Both the position numbers and the translations under genes were made by a program. This document shows positions 7,308 to 16,300 of a stretch of DNA of 33,117 nt, in pieces. The stretch spans positions 1 to 33,117 of the IMG/VR virus record IMGVR_UViG_3300031702_000029; one strand, 5' to 3'. The DNA comes from a virus. The notes beneath the pieces were generated by a model. It saw only the letters and a list, made by a program, of their open reading frames with translations, searched no databases and had not been told where the DNA came from. Each line of letters opens with the position of its first letter. The stretch's first letter is position 1.

Positions 7308-8784
7308 CTTTAAGTACGCACTCTACTAACTTTTCTGAGTCATCTGTATTTGACTCTAGTGCCATACCAATTAGTGCGGTTGTTGCTATAGTTGAGCAAA
7401 CACCGTCTTCCCATGCATAAATTGCCTGGCCTTTATTTACAGGTCCTTTAACTCTTACCGGAAGACGTCCTTTAATTCCAATGTACTGTCCATCTGCTTC
7501 GCTGTTCATCATATAAGCAGGATCAGTTGAAACAACACCAATCGCCATGCTTGACGCACTTGCTGGTCCTACTTCTGCAACATCGTCAAAACGTACTGCT
7601 ACTGCCGTTCCTGCTGGTAGTTCTTCTGCTGTTGTATATTTTTCTGCAAGGTCAGCATAACGTGCGCTTGTTGACGCACCGTTAAATACGTTTGCGGCAA
7701 GATTTCCACTTGCATCACGCACTGCTACTGTATTGTTTGTTGAATTCACATCACCAGTTCTATAGTTTGCGCCAACTTGTAGTGCAATCGCTTGAGTTGC
7801 TAATCCGTTAAATGCAGTAGCATATATGTTGCGCCATTTGTATGCGCTTGTACCTATATCATATGTTGCTGTTGCAGTCGGTTTTAATCCATCTGCATTT
7901 ATATGCATTGGTTCGGTTGTAACACCACCTGATGATTTAACTTTAAATCTAATTTTTTGACCAGTTGTGTTTTCAATAATTGCTTCAGTACCAGATCCAG
8001 CAGGGTCAATAAAAATATGCAAGTCATTTGCCGCGCCAGCTGTTAATCCAGTATCTGCAAATCTAACTACACTACTAAAGTTTGCCGCTCCGGCTAATGC
8101 ATAGTCTGATGCCGCAACTCCGCCTAGTTTTTCAGCATTTGTTGCTGTACCGTGGAATCTATGAGTACTTGTAGTTACGCCTCCTGCGGCTGATGTTGTA
8201 TTTCTTAGTGTTACACCCTGGCGTATTTTGTCGAATCCCGTAATGGTATTTGTAGGGTCAGTAGTATCAATTGTAAATTCTGAAGCACTAACAATAAATT
8301 GTACTCCGTCATCTACTGTGCTTTTAATAATGGTTCTATTAACCTGTGTATTGTCACGTACTTGAGCAGTAACCATTGCACTAACTGTATCGCCAATACT
8401 CTGTGGACCAATTAGGACAAATCCACCATCAGCATTTTGTGCATACAATTGGTTATTATCAGTATCCCACCAAAAATCACCTGTAGTTAATCCTACCGGT
8501 TGCGCTGATGCAATTTCTGCTCCGCCTGTTGTTCTAAACTTAGTTCCATCATAAAACTTTAGTTTTCTTAATGAACTATCAAACCAAATTTGACCAGATA
8601 ACGGACCTGCTGGTTGATTTGCACTGGAAAAATTCTCTAGCAAATGAACAAAGTTTTCGTTTTGGATTTCACCGTAACCAGCGTAGTTTTTACCTACTAG
8701 CTTTAATGAAGTACTCTGGTCAATGGTTCCGTCTTCAACAGTAGCTAACTGTGTACCATTTGTTAAATTTATTACGTATGCCAT
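7303..8784 (-). CDS. Tail fibre protein with peptidase-G2-like C-terminus (493 aa)
   Basis: Residues 1-130 form the N-terminal domain shared with the next two fibres upstream (MAYVIN..., GKNYAGYGE..NENFV..LENF, PLSGQIWFD, LKFYDGT, GDFWWDTDNNQLY). This domain probably attaches the fibre to the baseplate or another fibre. A repetitive β-region follows, including YDIGTSAYKWRNIYA, a common marine-phage fibre motif. From about residue 375, SARYADLAEKYTTAEE, then GVVSTDPAYMMN, then a hydrophobic C-terminus resemble the C-terminal domain of many phage fibres, related to the peptidase G2/intramolecular chaperone type, which in some families cleaves itself after trimerisation. Whether cleavage happens here is not visible. 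A perfect TATAAATA box precedes the gene, so it may be the most strongly and separately expressed fibre. Confidence 0.85.
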   Translation of the reverse strand: MAYVINLTNGTQLATVEDGTIDQSTSLKLVGKNYAGYGEIQNENFVHLLENFSSANQPAGPLSGQIWFDSSLRKLKFYDGTKFRTTGGAEIASAQPVGLTTGDFWWDTDNNQLYAQNADGGFVLIGPQSIGDTVSAMVTAQVRDNTQVNRTIIKSTVDDGVQFIVSASEFTIDTTDPTNTITGFDKIRQGVTLRNTTSAAGGVTTSTHRFHGTATNAEKLGGVAASDYALAGAANFSSVVRFADTGLTAGAANDLHIFIDPAGSGTEAIIENTTGQKIRFKVKSSGGVTTEPMHINADGLKPTATATYDIGTSAYKWRNIYATAFNGLATQAIALQVGANYRTGDVNSTNNTVAVRDASGNLAANVFNGASTSARYADLAEKYTTAEELPAGTAVAVRFDDVAEVGPASASSMAIGVVSTDPAYMMNSEADGQYIGIKGRLPVRVKGPVNKGQAIYAWEDGVCSTIATTALIGMALESNTDDSEKLVECVLKV

Positions 8785-8812
8785 TCTTTTAAACCCCTAA
8801 TTGTGTTATATG

Positions 8813-8820
8813 TATTTATA
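8813..8820 (-). promoter_or_regulatory. T4-type late promoter box before the 493-aa fibre (TATAAATA)
   Basis: A perfect match to the T4 late promoter octamer, 29 bases before the fibre start and followed by the ribosome site AGGGG. The TAA stop of the 612-aa fibre gene (8818-8816) occupies positions 3-5 of the octamer. Confidence 0.7.
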
Positions 8821-10654
8821 TCAGAGTGCCCTGAGATATGTCTTGTACATATGCCCATGATCCTGTTACTACTCTAAATAGTTTTAACGACCTTGTTACA
8901 GTCGATGTAATGTTACCAGTTGCATTGTTAAATGTAGCACTTTGTATAACACTTACTGATCCGTCATCGTTGCCGCCACTGTCTTTTTGTTGAACAAGTA
9001 CATTACTTTCGTTAAACGCTGTGTCCAATGCAGATCCCGTTAGTGTAGCTGTAGCGCCTGTAGTTGTTGTACAATGCACTCTAGCTTCTGATCCATTCTG
9101 TTTTGTTCCTGCTGGAGCAACATCTTCAAGAATAGTTCCAATATTTGTATGTTGTTGTGTAGTCCCAGGAGATCCTATTCCAGTAACATCTAATGCAATA
9201 GAAAGTGCTTCTATATTAATACTAGCATCAACATATGCTTTAGTTGCAACGTCTTGATTTGCTGTTGGATCTGTTACGTTTTTAATCTGTCTTGCAGTTA
9301 CAAGGTTAATATTGCCGGCCGCAGTAATGTTTAATCCATTGCCATCACCGTCTACTGCTCCTGTTGACATTCCAATTCCACCAGTAAACGAAATATTACC
9401 AATAGAAGCTGATGTTAGCGCACCCAACTGTGTAATACCACTAGCATTTGAGCCAGTAATAATATCTACTCCGCCAAACTTTAATGAACCGGTTTCAATA
9501 TTAATACTTTGATTTGAAGTCCATGCACTTGTGCTGTTTCTCCATAACCAAGATTTATTGCCACCCGACGAAGCTACTATAATACCTGCTTCGTCAACTC
9601 CTGCATCATCTAGTAATGTACTATCGTCACCTTTAGCAAGCTCAATACTTTTATCTCTTACTAACAATTTGCCTACGTCAACTACTAATTGTTCACCACC
9701 AATAATTAAATCGCCACTAACTCGTAGACTTCCGTTAACGTCGAAGGTATATGCAGGTGCTGTATTAAAAACACCAATTCGGCTATTTGCTGAATCAATA
9801 GTCATTGCATCTACTTTACCAGTACTAGTAGTCATTCTAAAAGTGTAGTTTTCGCCTGATACTTGGTTTTCACTTATTACACCCGACGCTTCAACTTTAA
9901 GTACATTGTTGTCTGTAAGACCTACTGTAACGCCATTATTATTTCTAACTGTTAATGCACCAGATGTTGCATCGTCTGAATCACTAGCAAGGAACTGTGC
10001 CGCAGTTCTTGATACATTGTTACTATCAACTAGCGCAGTTGTTCTTGTTGCTGTACCAGAAAAGACAAAGTCTGCATCTACAACGTTAAATCCTTTTACA
10101 ACCGTTCCTGTGTATCCTGGAATAGTGTCAATACTTTGGGGAGTAAATTCAATTTTGCTCCATAAGCCAACAAATGTTCCGCCGACCCAATACTTGACAA
10201 TAGTTCTACTTGTTCCTGTATTATCGAGAACAGTAATAACTTCTGGTCCAGATTGGCCTTGGAATACATTGTAGATAGGACCTGCTAATCCCAAGTCTGT
10301 ACCGTCAAAGAAGTATAGTTGGTTCTGTTCATTGTTAATCCAAAGGTCGCCTGCAACCATAGGTGGTTGAGTTGATCCTACTAAGGGGCCACCGCCTGTT
10401 GTCCAGTTTGCTCCTGTATAAACTTTAAGTCTTGATGAGGAAGTATCCCACCAAATTTGTCCTGCCAATGGAGTAGTTGGTGCTGATGTATTTGCAAAGT
10501 TTTCAAGCATTGAAACAAAGTTTTCATTTATTGCTTCGCCAAATCCTGTATAGTTTTTACCAATCAATGTAATGTCAGTACTTGCTACATCAACCTGTCC
10601 GTCTGCGAGATTAACTAGTAATGCACCGCTTGTTTTATTAATCTGATATGCCAT
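8816..10654 (-). CDS. Tail fibre protein, paralogous N-terminus, no collar domain (612 aa)
   Basis: The first 130 residues align by eye with the 493-aa and 693-aa fibres (MAYQINKTSG, GKNYTGFGEAINENFV..LENFANT, PLAGQIWWD, LKVYTG, GDLWINNEQNQLY). The middle is a long β-rich, Gly/Ser/Thr/Asn-rich shaft with GSLRVSGDLIIGGEQL and KSIELAKGDDSTLLDDAGVD segments. A DPTANQDVATKAYVD motif near residue 470 is common in trimeric phage fibres just before the distal domain. The C-terminal 140 residues have no collar or G2-like signature and probably form the receptor-facing domain. The gene follows the 693-aa fibre after three bases; its ribosome site GGGGG lies inside the end of that gene, so the two are probably translated together. 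Its stop codon sits inside the next late promoter box. Confidence 0.85.
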   Translation of the reverse strand: MAYQINKTSGALLVNLADGQVDVASTDITLIGKNYTGFGEAINENFVSMLENFANTSAPTTPLAGQIWWDTSSSRLKVYTGANWTTGGGPLVGSTQPPMVAGDLWINNEQNQLYFFDGTDLGLAGPIYNVFQGQSGPEVITVLDNTGTSRTIVKYWVGGTFVGLWSKIEFTPQSIDTIPGYTGTVVKGFNVVDADFVFSGTATRTTALVDSNNVSRTAAQFLASDSDDATSGALTVRNNNGVTVGLTDNNVLKVEASGVISENQVSGENYTFRMTTSTGKVDAMTIDSANSRIGVFNTAPAYTFDVNGSLRVSGDLIIGGEQLVVDVGKLLVRDKSIELAKGDDSTLLDDAGVDEAGIIVASSGGNKSWLWRNSTSAWTSNQSINIETGSLKFGGVDIITGSNASGITQLGALTSASIGNISFTGGIGMSTGAVDGDGNGLNITAAGNINLVTARQIKNVTDPTANQDVATKAYVDASINIEALSIALDVTGIGSPGTTQQHTNIGTILEDVAPAGTKQNGSEARVHCTTTTGATATLTGSALDTAFNESNVLVQQKDSGGNDDGSVSVIQSATFNNATGNITSTVTRSLKLFRVVTGSWAYVQDISQGTLI

Positions 10655-10657
10655 GTT

Positions 10658-12739
10658 TTAGCCCCCAACTCCTGTATAGATAATGTAACTTACTGTTAAG
10701 AATGGGTTCATCACGTTATATGGTGTTCCAAGTTCCGTAACATCAAATGTTTCGTATTCTTCAAGTCCCGTAACTGCATTATAAGTAATGTTTCGCCTGT
10801 TTAACACACCACCTGATGATGTACGAGCTTGTCCAGCTTGCGAACCAGTGGGTGCATCATACGGTAATGTGTCAGCATCTTGCTGTGTACCACTATCGTC
10901 AAGCATTACATAAAACTGGGCACCTTTTGGTGATCTTAAATCATGCTCGTGTTCTGGTAAGTTTTTAACATCAATTACTCTACTTTCAACACCAGATCCA
11001 AGACCTACTGTATCAGCGTTAGCATCTGAAACTCTGTTTGCACTAGCGCCGCCTAAGTTATCAGCACCAAGTGCAAATCTACCTCTAAAGTCCGGAAGTC
11101 CAAAGAATCCCGATGATACTTGACTTTGGTCTTTAAATTGGTATTGTATACTGTTATACAACGTTAAATAGTCAGAAATTCTAACTTCTGATCCATCGCA
11201 CACTAACCATCCATCCGGAGTGTTAATGCCGCCAAATGGCATTAACGAACCAACTGGTATTGTAGGTACACTACTTACCAGTGCGGCTTGTGATATCTTA
11301 AATACTCCAGTATCATCACCTGAAATTCTGTTAATAATAATTTCATCGTCTGTGTTTGGTACTGTAGCTAATGTTTTGTTAGCAATAAATGTATTACTAA
11401 TTGATGTTGTAAATGTTTTTGTTGTGCCGCCTATTTGGCCGTCAAAAGTAATTTGATTAGAACTCACATCACCTGAAAGCTCAAATGTACTTGCGCTTGT
11501 AAGTTTGTTAGCATTTGCCGCACCACCTGTAACTGTACCAGTAATGTTACCAATTAAGTTACCTCTAAATTCAACTGCATGTACAGTTGACCAACGTTTT
11601 GTTGTGCTACCTAGTGCATAACTCTGTGTTGATATAGGAGTAATTGCTCCACTGGTGGTTGACCCTGCAACACTAAAATCTGTTCCGACAAATAGCTTTT
11701 TCGCAATGCCTACACCGCCGTTAATTTTAACAGCACCTGTACCAATACTAGAACTATCTGTTGTACCCTGTACAATTAAGTTTGCACTTGTTTGAATTGA
11801 TCCTGCTACGTCTAATGCTTCAGCTGGGCTTAGTGTGTTAATTCCAACTTTTTCAGTCGAGTCAATTCTAATAACATTTTTTTGTACACCTAAGTTGTTA
11901 ACTTTAAAGTCAATTGGAGCACCCGATGTTAAGTTAGTAACAACTCCCGAAGTTCCTTGAACGTCTAAAGTAACAATAGCATCTTGCCCAACTTGTATTC
12001 CCGAGTTGTTACTAATTGTTAATTTCTGTGTTGATGTACTTGCAACGTCTCCACGTAAGAAATTACTTGCCGCAACACTTGCTCCGGATACAATTAAGTT
12101 TTCTGCTTTTTCACTAGTGCCCAGATACTTACTAACTCCGTCGCCGCTGATGTTAGCTGTTGAAAGATTCAGTCCTGGTTGAATTATTGTAAATCCTGCG
12201 ATTGTACTTTTTGGCTGGAAGGTTCTTGTAGAATAAATTGCTAACGGAGAACCTGAAACTTCAAGTTGTAATATAGTATAAAGTACTTCATCTTTACCTG
12301 TTATAACAACTGGCTTTGCCCCAGTTAAAAGACCATCACTATATTCTGGTCCAACTAATGTCCAGCCACTACCTGTAAAAATATATAACTGATTGTTGTC
12401 TGTATCTGACCAAAGATCGCCTGTTAGTGCATTTGCTACGTCAGGTGCAGTACTTCCCTTTTTAAGCCCACTAGCATTACTCCAAACTGTGCCATCGTAC
12501 AGTTTAAGTGTATCAACACCAGTTGAACTATCATACCATAGTTGGCCTTGAATTGGATTTCTAGGCGCTGTAGTATTAGCAAAGTTTTCTAATTGTTTTA
12601 AGAAGTTCTCGGCAATAACTGACCCATAACTAGTAGTGTTACGTCCAGGAATATCTAGACTGGTTTGCTGATTAATTGTACTATCTTCAATTGAAATAAT
12701 ACCTTTGTTACTGTCTGAGTAGTTAATTGTATATGCCAT
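10658..12739 (-). CDS. Tail fibre protein with gp12-type collar domain (693 aa)
   Basis: The N-terminal 130 residues are the shared fibre domain (MAYTINYSD, GRNTTSYGSVIAENFLKQLENFANT, PIQGQLWYD, GDLWSDTDNNQLY). A β-rich shaft follows, including GGVGIAKKLFVGTDFSVAG and a WSTVHAVEFRGNLIGNITG repeat-like stretch. Residues about 494-560 are a phage tail collar domain (IPVGSLMPFGG, DGWLVCDGSEVR, FFGLPDFRGRFALGAD), as in T4 short tail fibre gp12. After it, LPEHEHDLR places two histidines at 597 and 599. In T4 gp12 an HxH pair from each of three chains holds a zinc ion inside the trimer, so a similar site is plausible. The protein ends with a hydrophobic strand (NPFLTVSYIIYTG) typical of this family. 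It overlaps the preceding gene by one base (TAATG). Confidence 0.92.
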   Translation of the reverse strand: MAYTINYSDSNKGIISIEDSTINQQTSLDIPGRNTTSYGSVIAENFLKQLENFANTTAPRNPIQGQLWYDSSTGVDTLKLYDGTVWSNASGLKKGSTAPDVANALTGDLWSDTDNNQLYIFTGSGWTLVGPEYSDGLLTGAKPVVITGKDEVLYTILQLEVSGSPLAIYSTRTFQPKSTIAGFTIIQPGLNLSTANISGDGVSKYLGTSEKAENLIVSGASVAASNFLRGDVASTSTQKLTISNNSGIQVGQDAIVTLDVQGTSGVVTNLTSGAPIDFKVNNLGVQKNVIRIDSTEKVGINTLSPAEALDVAGSIQTSANLIVQGTTDSSSIGTGAVKINGGVGIAKKLFVGTDFSVAGSTTSGAITPISTQSYALGSTTKRWSTVHAVEFRGNLIGNITGTVTGGAANANKLTSASTFELSGDVSSNQITFDGQIGGTTKTFTTSISNTFIANKTLATVPNTDDEIIINRISGDDTGVFKISQAALVSSVPTIPVGSLMPFGGINTPDGWLVCDGSEVRISDYLTLYNSIQYQFKDQSQVSSGFFGLPDFRGRFALGADNLGGASANRVSDANADTVGLGSGVESRVIDVKNLPEHEHDLRSPKGAQFYVMLDDSGTQQDADTLPYDAPTGSQAGQARTSSGGVLNRRNITYNAVTGLEEYETFDVTELGTPYNVMNPFLTVSYIIYTGVGG

Positions 12740-13350
12740 TATTCGTTAAACCCCGATAAACTTTGTACACGTACAGTATAGTCAATTTGAATAAGTCTAT
12801 TCAAACTCTTTTGTACTGGGTGGAAAATTACATGTGTTAACAATCTGCCTTGTCCTGATGGAAGGTAACTAACTAGTCCCAACTCATCAAACACATACAA
12901 GCTATCAGCATTGGTTGCGTTATCAATAGCATCTTGTCCACTAGGCTCACCGTAATCAAGTAAACAACTTACTACAATATCTGTGTAATTTGTTCCGCTT
13001 ACATGCCTTGTTTCAATCTTATTTCTTGCAGGGTCTGTATTATTAACGCTTCTATCATCAACTACTTTAATAAATGTTTGATTATAAAGACTAGCATTTG
13101 TCCCTGTGCTGTTTGGAGTAAGGTACGTTATGATCCCTGTTGGGTCAATGCTCGTACCACCATTACCAAATGCCATTTGGTAGATAGTACCCTGTCCAGC
13201 ATTAGCTAAACTTTCAGCAAGTGATATACTCATATTCTCGTAATGGATTGCATTACGTTTATCCACAATAACTTCGCCCGTTTCTGGGTTAGAAATCTTA
13301 ATGTGTCCTTGGAGCATAACTCCGTTTTCTTCTTTTATGTTATCCATCAT
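12739..13350 (-). CDS. Unknown structural-type protein before the fibres (203 aa)
   Basis: I recognise no named family. The N-terminal part (GHIKISNPETGEVIVDKRNAI) looks like a β-hairpin repeat used by several phage tail proteins to describe a 'field' to be decorated. It is followed by a short helix and a Gly/Asn-rich region with MAFGNGGTSIDPTG. The C-terminus (GRLLTHVIFHP, LIQIDYTVRVQ) is β-rich. No signal, membrane or catalytic motif is seen. Between the giant baseplate protein and the fibres it could be a connector or fibre-attachment protein, but that is positional inference. The start has two ATGs in a row (13350 and 13347); the second is better spaced from AAAAAGG. A near-consensus late box (AATAAATA) overlaps the end of the giant gene just upstream, and the gene is coupled to the 693-aa fibre by TAATG. 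Confidence 0.75.
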   Translation of the reverse strand: MMDNIKEENGVMLQGHIKISNPETGEVIVDKRNAIHYENMSISLAESLANAGQGTIYQMAFGNGGTSIDPTGIITYLTPNSTGTNASLYNQTFIKVVDDRSVNNTDPARNKIETRHVSGTNYTDIVVSCLLDYGEPSGQDAIDNATNADSLYVFDELGLVSYLPSGQGRLLTHVIFHPVQKSLNRLIQIDYTVRVQSLSGFNE

Positions 13351-13368
13351 TACCTTTTTCCTATACTG

Positions 13369-13376
13369 TATTTATT
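13369..13376 (-). promoter_or_regulatory. T4-type late promoter box before the 203-aa gene (AATAAATA)
   Basis: One mismatch from TATAAATA. It lies only 19 bases before the ATG of the 203-aa gene and contains the TAA stop of the giant gene (13374-13372) at positions 3-5. It would start a unit carrying the 203-aa gene and the 693- and 612-aa fibres. The leader would be very short but still leaves room for AGGA and AAAAAGG. Confidence 0.55.
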
Positions 13377-16300
13377 TGGGAAGCTCTACCTTTTCTGCCT
13401 TAAAGAACCGTGCTACTAAACTTTCTGCATCATTTAGTGAAATACCAGGCTCTGTCCAGCGTTTTCCTTGTCTTCTAACAATTTGAATCTTTGCATTATT
13501 TGCAGGAGTGTTTAAAAGTGTTAAAAATGGTGTGGTTCCGTCTACGCTAAACTCTGCTGGTACAGTTTCATCAGCTTCTGGACTATCTTGATCCAATAGC
13601 GGATTAAACACACTAATAGCAGTTTTACGCAAACGTTTACCTGCAACAAATACTTCAAATTCATTAACTGAGTTTGGAGTAAACGCTAATTCAAATACTG
13701 TTGTAGAATTATCTCCAATTTGTTCATTAATGATAGTTTCGTCCATATAAGGTGCTGTTTGCATCTGTCCTTGATTGTATACATCGCTACCTGCTTCGTG
13801 TACTGTTGGTGCTCCAGTTCCCAATGTTCCACGCTGTATTTGTCTAAGAACATTGCCTTGCTTAACTAGATACTCAATACGCTCGCCGTTAATAAACAAA
13901 ATTCCTGGTATTTTACTATTTTTATCCGGAGTACCAATATTACTTGCATCATCTAAGTAAATTTCTTTATCAAACGTACTAAGAGGTTGTGCTAGTTTAA
14001 TTGGTGCAATATCTCCTAAGCGTTTATAAATATTTCTATTTAAAATATCCTTAAACTGGCTAAAACCAAACTTAGGTTGTAGCTCGCCTTGGGCACTGAA
14101 TTGTAAAACCTCAACAACGTCAGCATCTGCAAATGATCCGTTGTACTTTAAGAAAAGTTTATCATCTGTAAGTCTATAATCAACACTTGGAGTTTTTAAT
14201 ACGCCATTAATAGTTAGCCAAACGTACTGTGCATCAATAGCCGGATAGCGTAATTTAACTAGGCCAGCTTTAATATGGTTAAACTGTATATGATCTTCTG
14301 ATCCAACACTTAATGTTGATCTTGAAACAACATCAAAATTCTGTCTTTCAAAGTTCATACTAGCATGATCATTAAATGTATAAACTGTTAGCTTCTCACC
14401 TATGCTGGGTGCAGTTATTAACTGTAGCTGTGCTCCGCTATCAACCCAAGTGTCTTGATTATCAATAACTTGTATACTACCAAATGCATATTCACCATCA
14501 CTACGTACATATACTTCTAATATATCACCGTCTTTGCCGATTCCTGGCTCAAGTATTATACTACTATTCGCCGGGCGTAAGTTGTACTCAACTGCAATAA
14601 CAAGCTCTTTGCCGTTAAGTAATACAAGTATATCGCTGTTATCAAAACTACCAATTGGTATTTGCCACATCTCTAAGAAATACTCTCTTGCAGATGTTGT
14701 AACATCAAACTGCTGATTATATCCTGGGTTTAAAATTTTGTTTCCTTGTTTAACAATTACATTGTGACTGTTAGGCTTATCACTATACGGAATCTTAGCT
14801 AGTGTAAATGCCGCTGTACTACCGTCACCTGTAAATTCAGTTGTTTCAATTTTACTGAAAGAATCAACTGAACTGTATACTGCAAAGTTAATAACACTAT
14901 TGTCTGCTGGTGCTTTACCAAATATAAACATTGCCTTTGGATCTTTTTCAGTACTATCACCCGATGATGTCATTATTGTTTCAACGGTTTCTCCGTCAAC
15001 TGTTACATAATAATCTAATGTCTTAGTGTAATGAACTTTAGTTACATAAGCTAGTGTACATCCATCACCTGTAAATTCGCCTTGATCAAGTACATTTTTT
15101 CCGTTTCCACTAATTGACATAATGTTAACATCTTGGTTAGCACTTACAACACTATTAAAAGAAATAGTTTTATTCTTATAGTTTACAGTATAGCTAGATT
15201 GAGCTTGTATTGCATCCCCAATGCGTACAAACAATCCATGTTTGTTTTGTGGAATTATGCCGAACCTAAATACAGTTTCAATACCATCAGTTCTATAAGA
15301 ATTACTTGATAGTATACTGCCGCCTTCTTTTGGTCTGTGGAATACTTTGATATCAACTGAATCTTGTACTTGTCCCGGAACTTGCTCTTCAGGTCCGCCA
15401 CTTGTAGTAGGAGTAACAAATCCGTCACCGTCGATAATTATTTCTTCTGGGTTAAATCCTTTAGCTGTACTAAACTGCATATCGCCGCCGCTTAACACAG
15501 TATCGTATGATCTTGGGTCTGGAAGGAATGCGCCATCTGACGTAGCTTTTCTAAATACAAGAATATCTCCGGAGCCAGTATTAATAATGTCTTCATCAAA
15601 TACAATTATATCAGATGCTAACTCAGCACCATCATCAAATAATGCAACACCAGTTTGGCTTGCGCCAGTAATACTAGTAATAACTGCATTGGTGTTTGTT
15701 TGGCTAGCTAATCCAAAGTTTGGATCGTCAAGTCTTACGCCATTTTTATAAACATTATAAACTATACCTGTTTCTAGCGGAGCACCAAAGTTTAGTACTC
15801 TTGTACTGTCATCGCCTAGTTGGAATATTTCATCTTCAAACGTTGTATCAAATGTGTCATATGTTGTAGTAAACCATTCATCTGAATCCCAACCCGACCC
15901 TGTTCCAAAATCAAAGCTAGATACTTCAACGCCGCCATAGTCAACGCCGTCTATTAGTTGCGAAAGGTCATTTCCGTACATCCCCGTAATTGGGTTATAA
16001 TACAAATTAATTCTATCTTGTGCTTGTAGTAACTCTGGAGCTTTGTTATATGTAATAACTACCACTTGCCCTAATTTTAACGGTGTAGTAAATGCAATAC
16101 GCCCGGCACTTCTTGTATATCCTTTAGTAACGTCTTTAATATTACTAAATGTATACTCACTTCTTAGAGATTCTAGTCCATCAACTGTAACTGTAATTTG
16201 TGTAGACTTTAACTGCATTGGCCATTTTAAATTAAAGTTCTGTTGATCAAGTACTGATGTAAATGTTTGTGTTTCTAGTAATGTCTGGAATAGATATGTT

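Noticed and set aside
190-7420. Plus-strand open frames of 60-120 codons opposite the cassette and fibre genes
   Set aside because: All lie inside longer minus-strand genes with good ribosome sites and recognisable motifs; the plus-strand frames have low-complexity hydrophobic or Cys/Ser-rich translations and no family resemblance.
14025-14032. TATAAATA on the plus strand inside the giant gene, considered as an antisense late promoter
   Set aside because: It encodes ordinary residues of the giant protein, no plus-strand gene follows, and the octamer is expected occasionally in AT-rich DNA.
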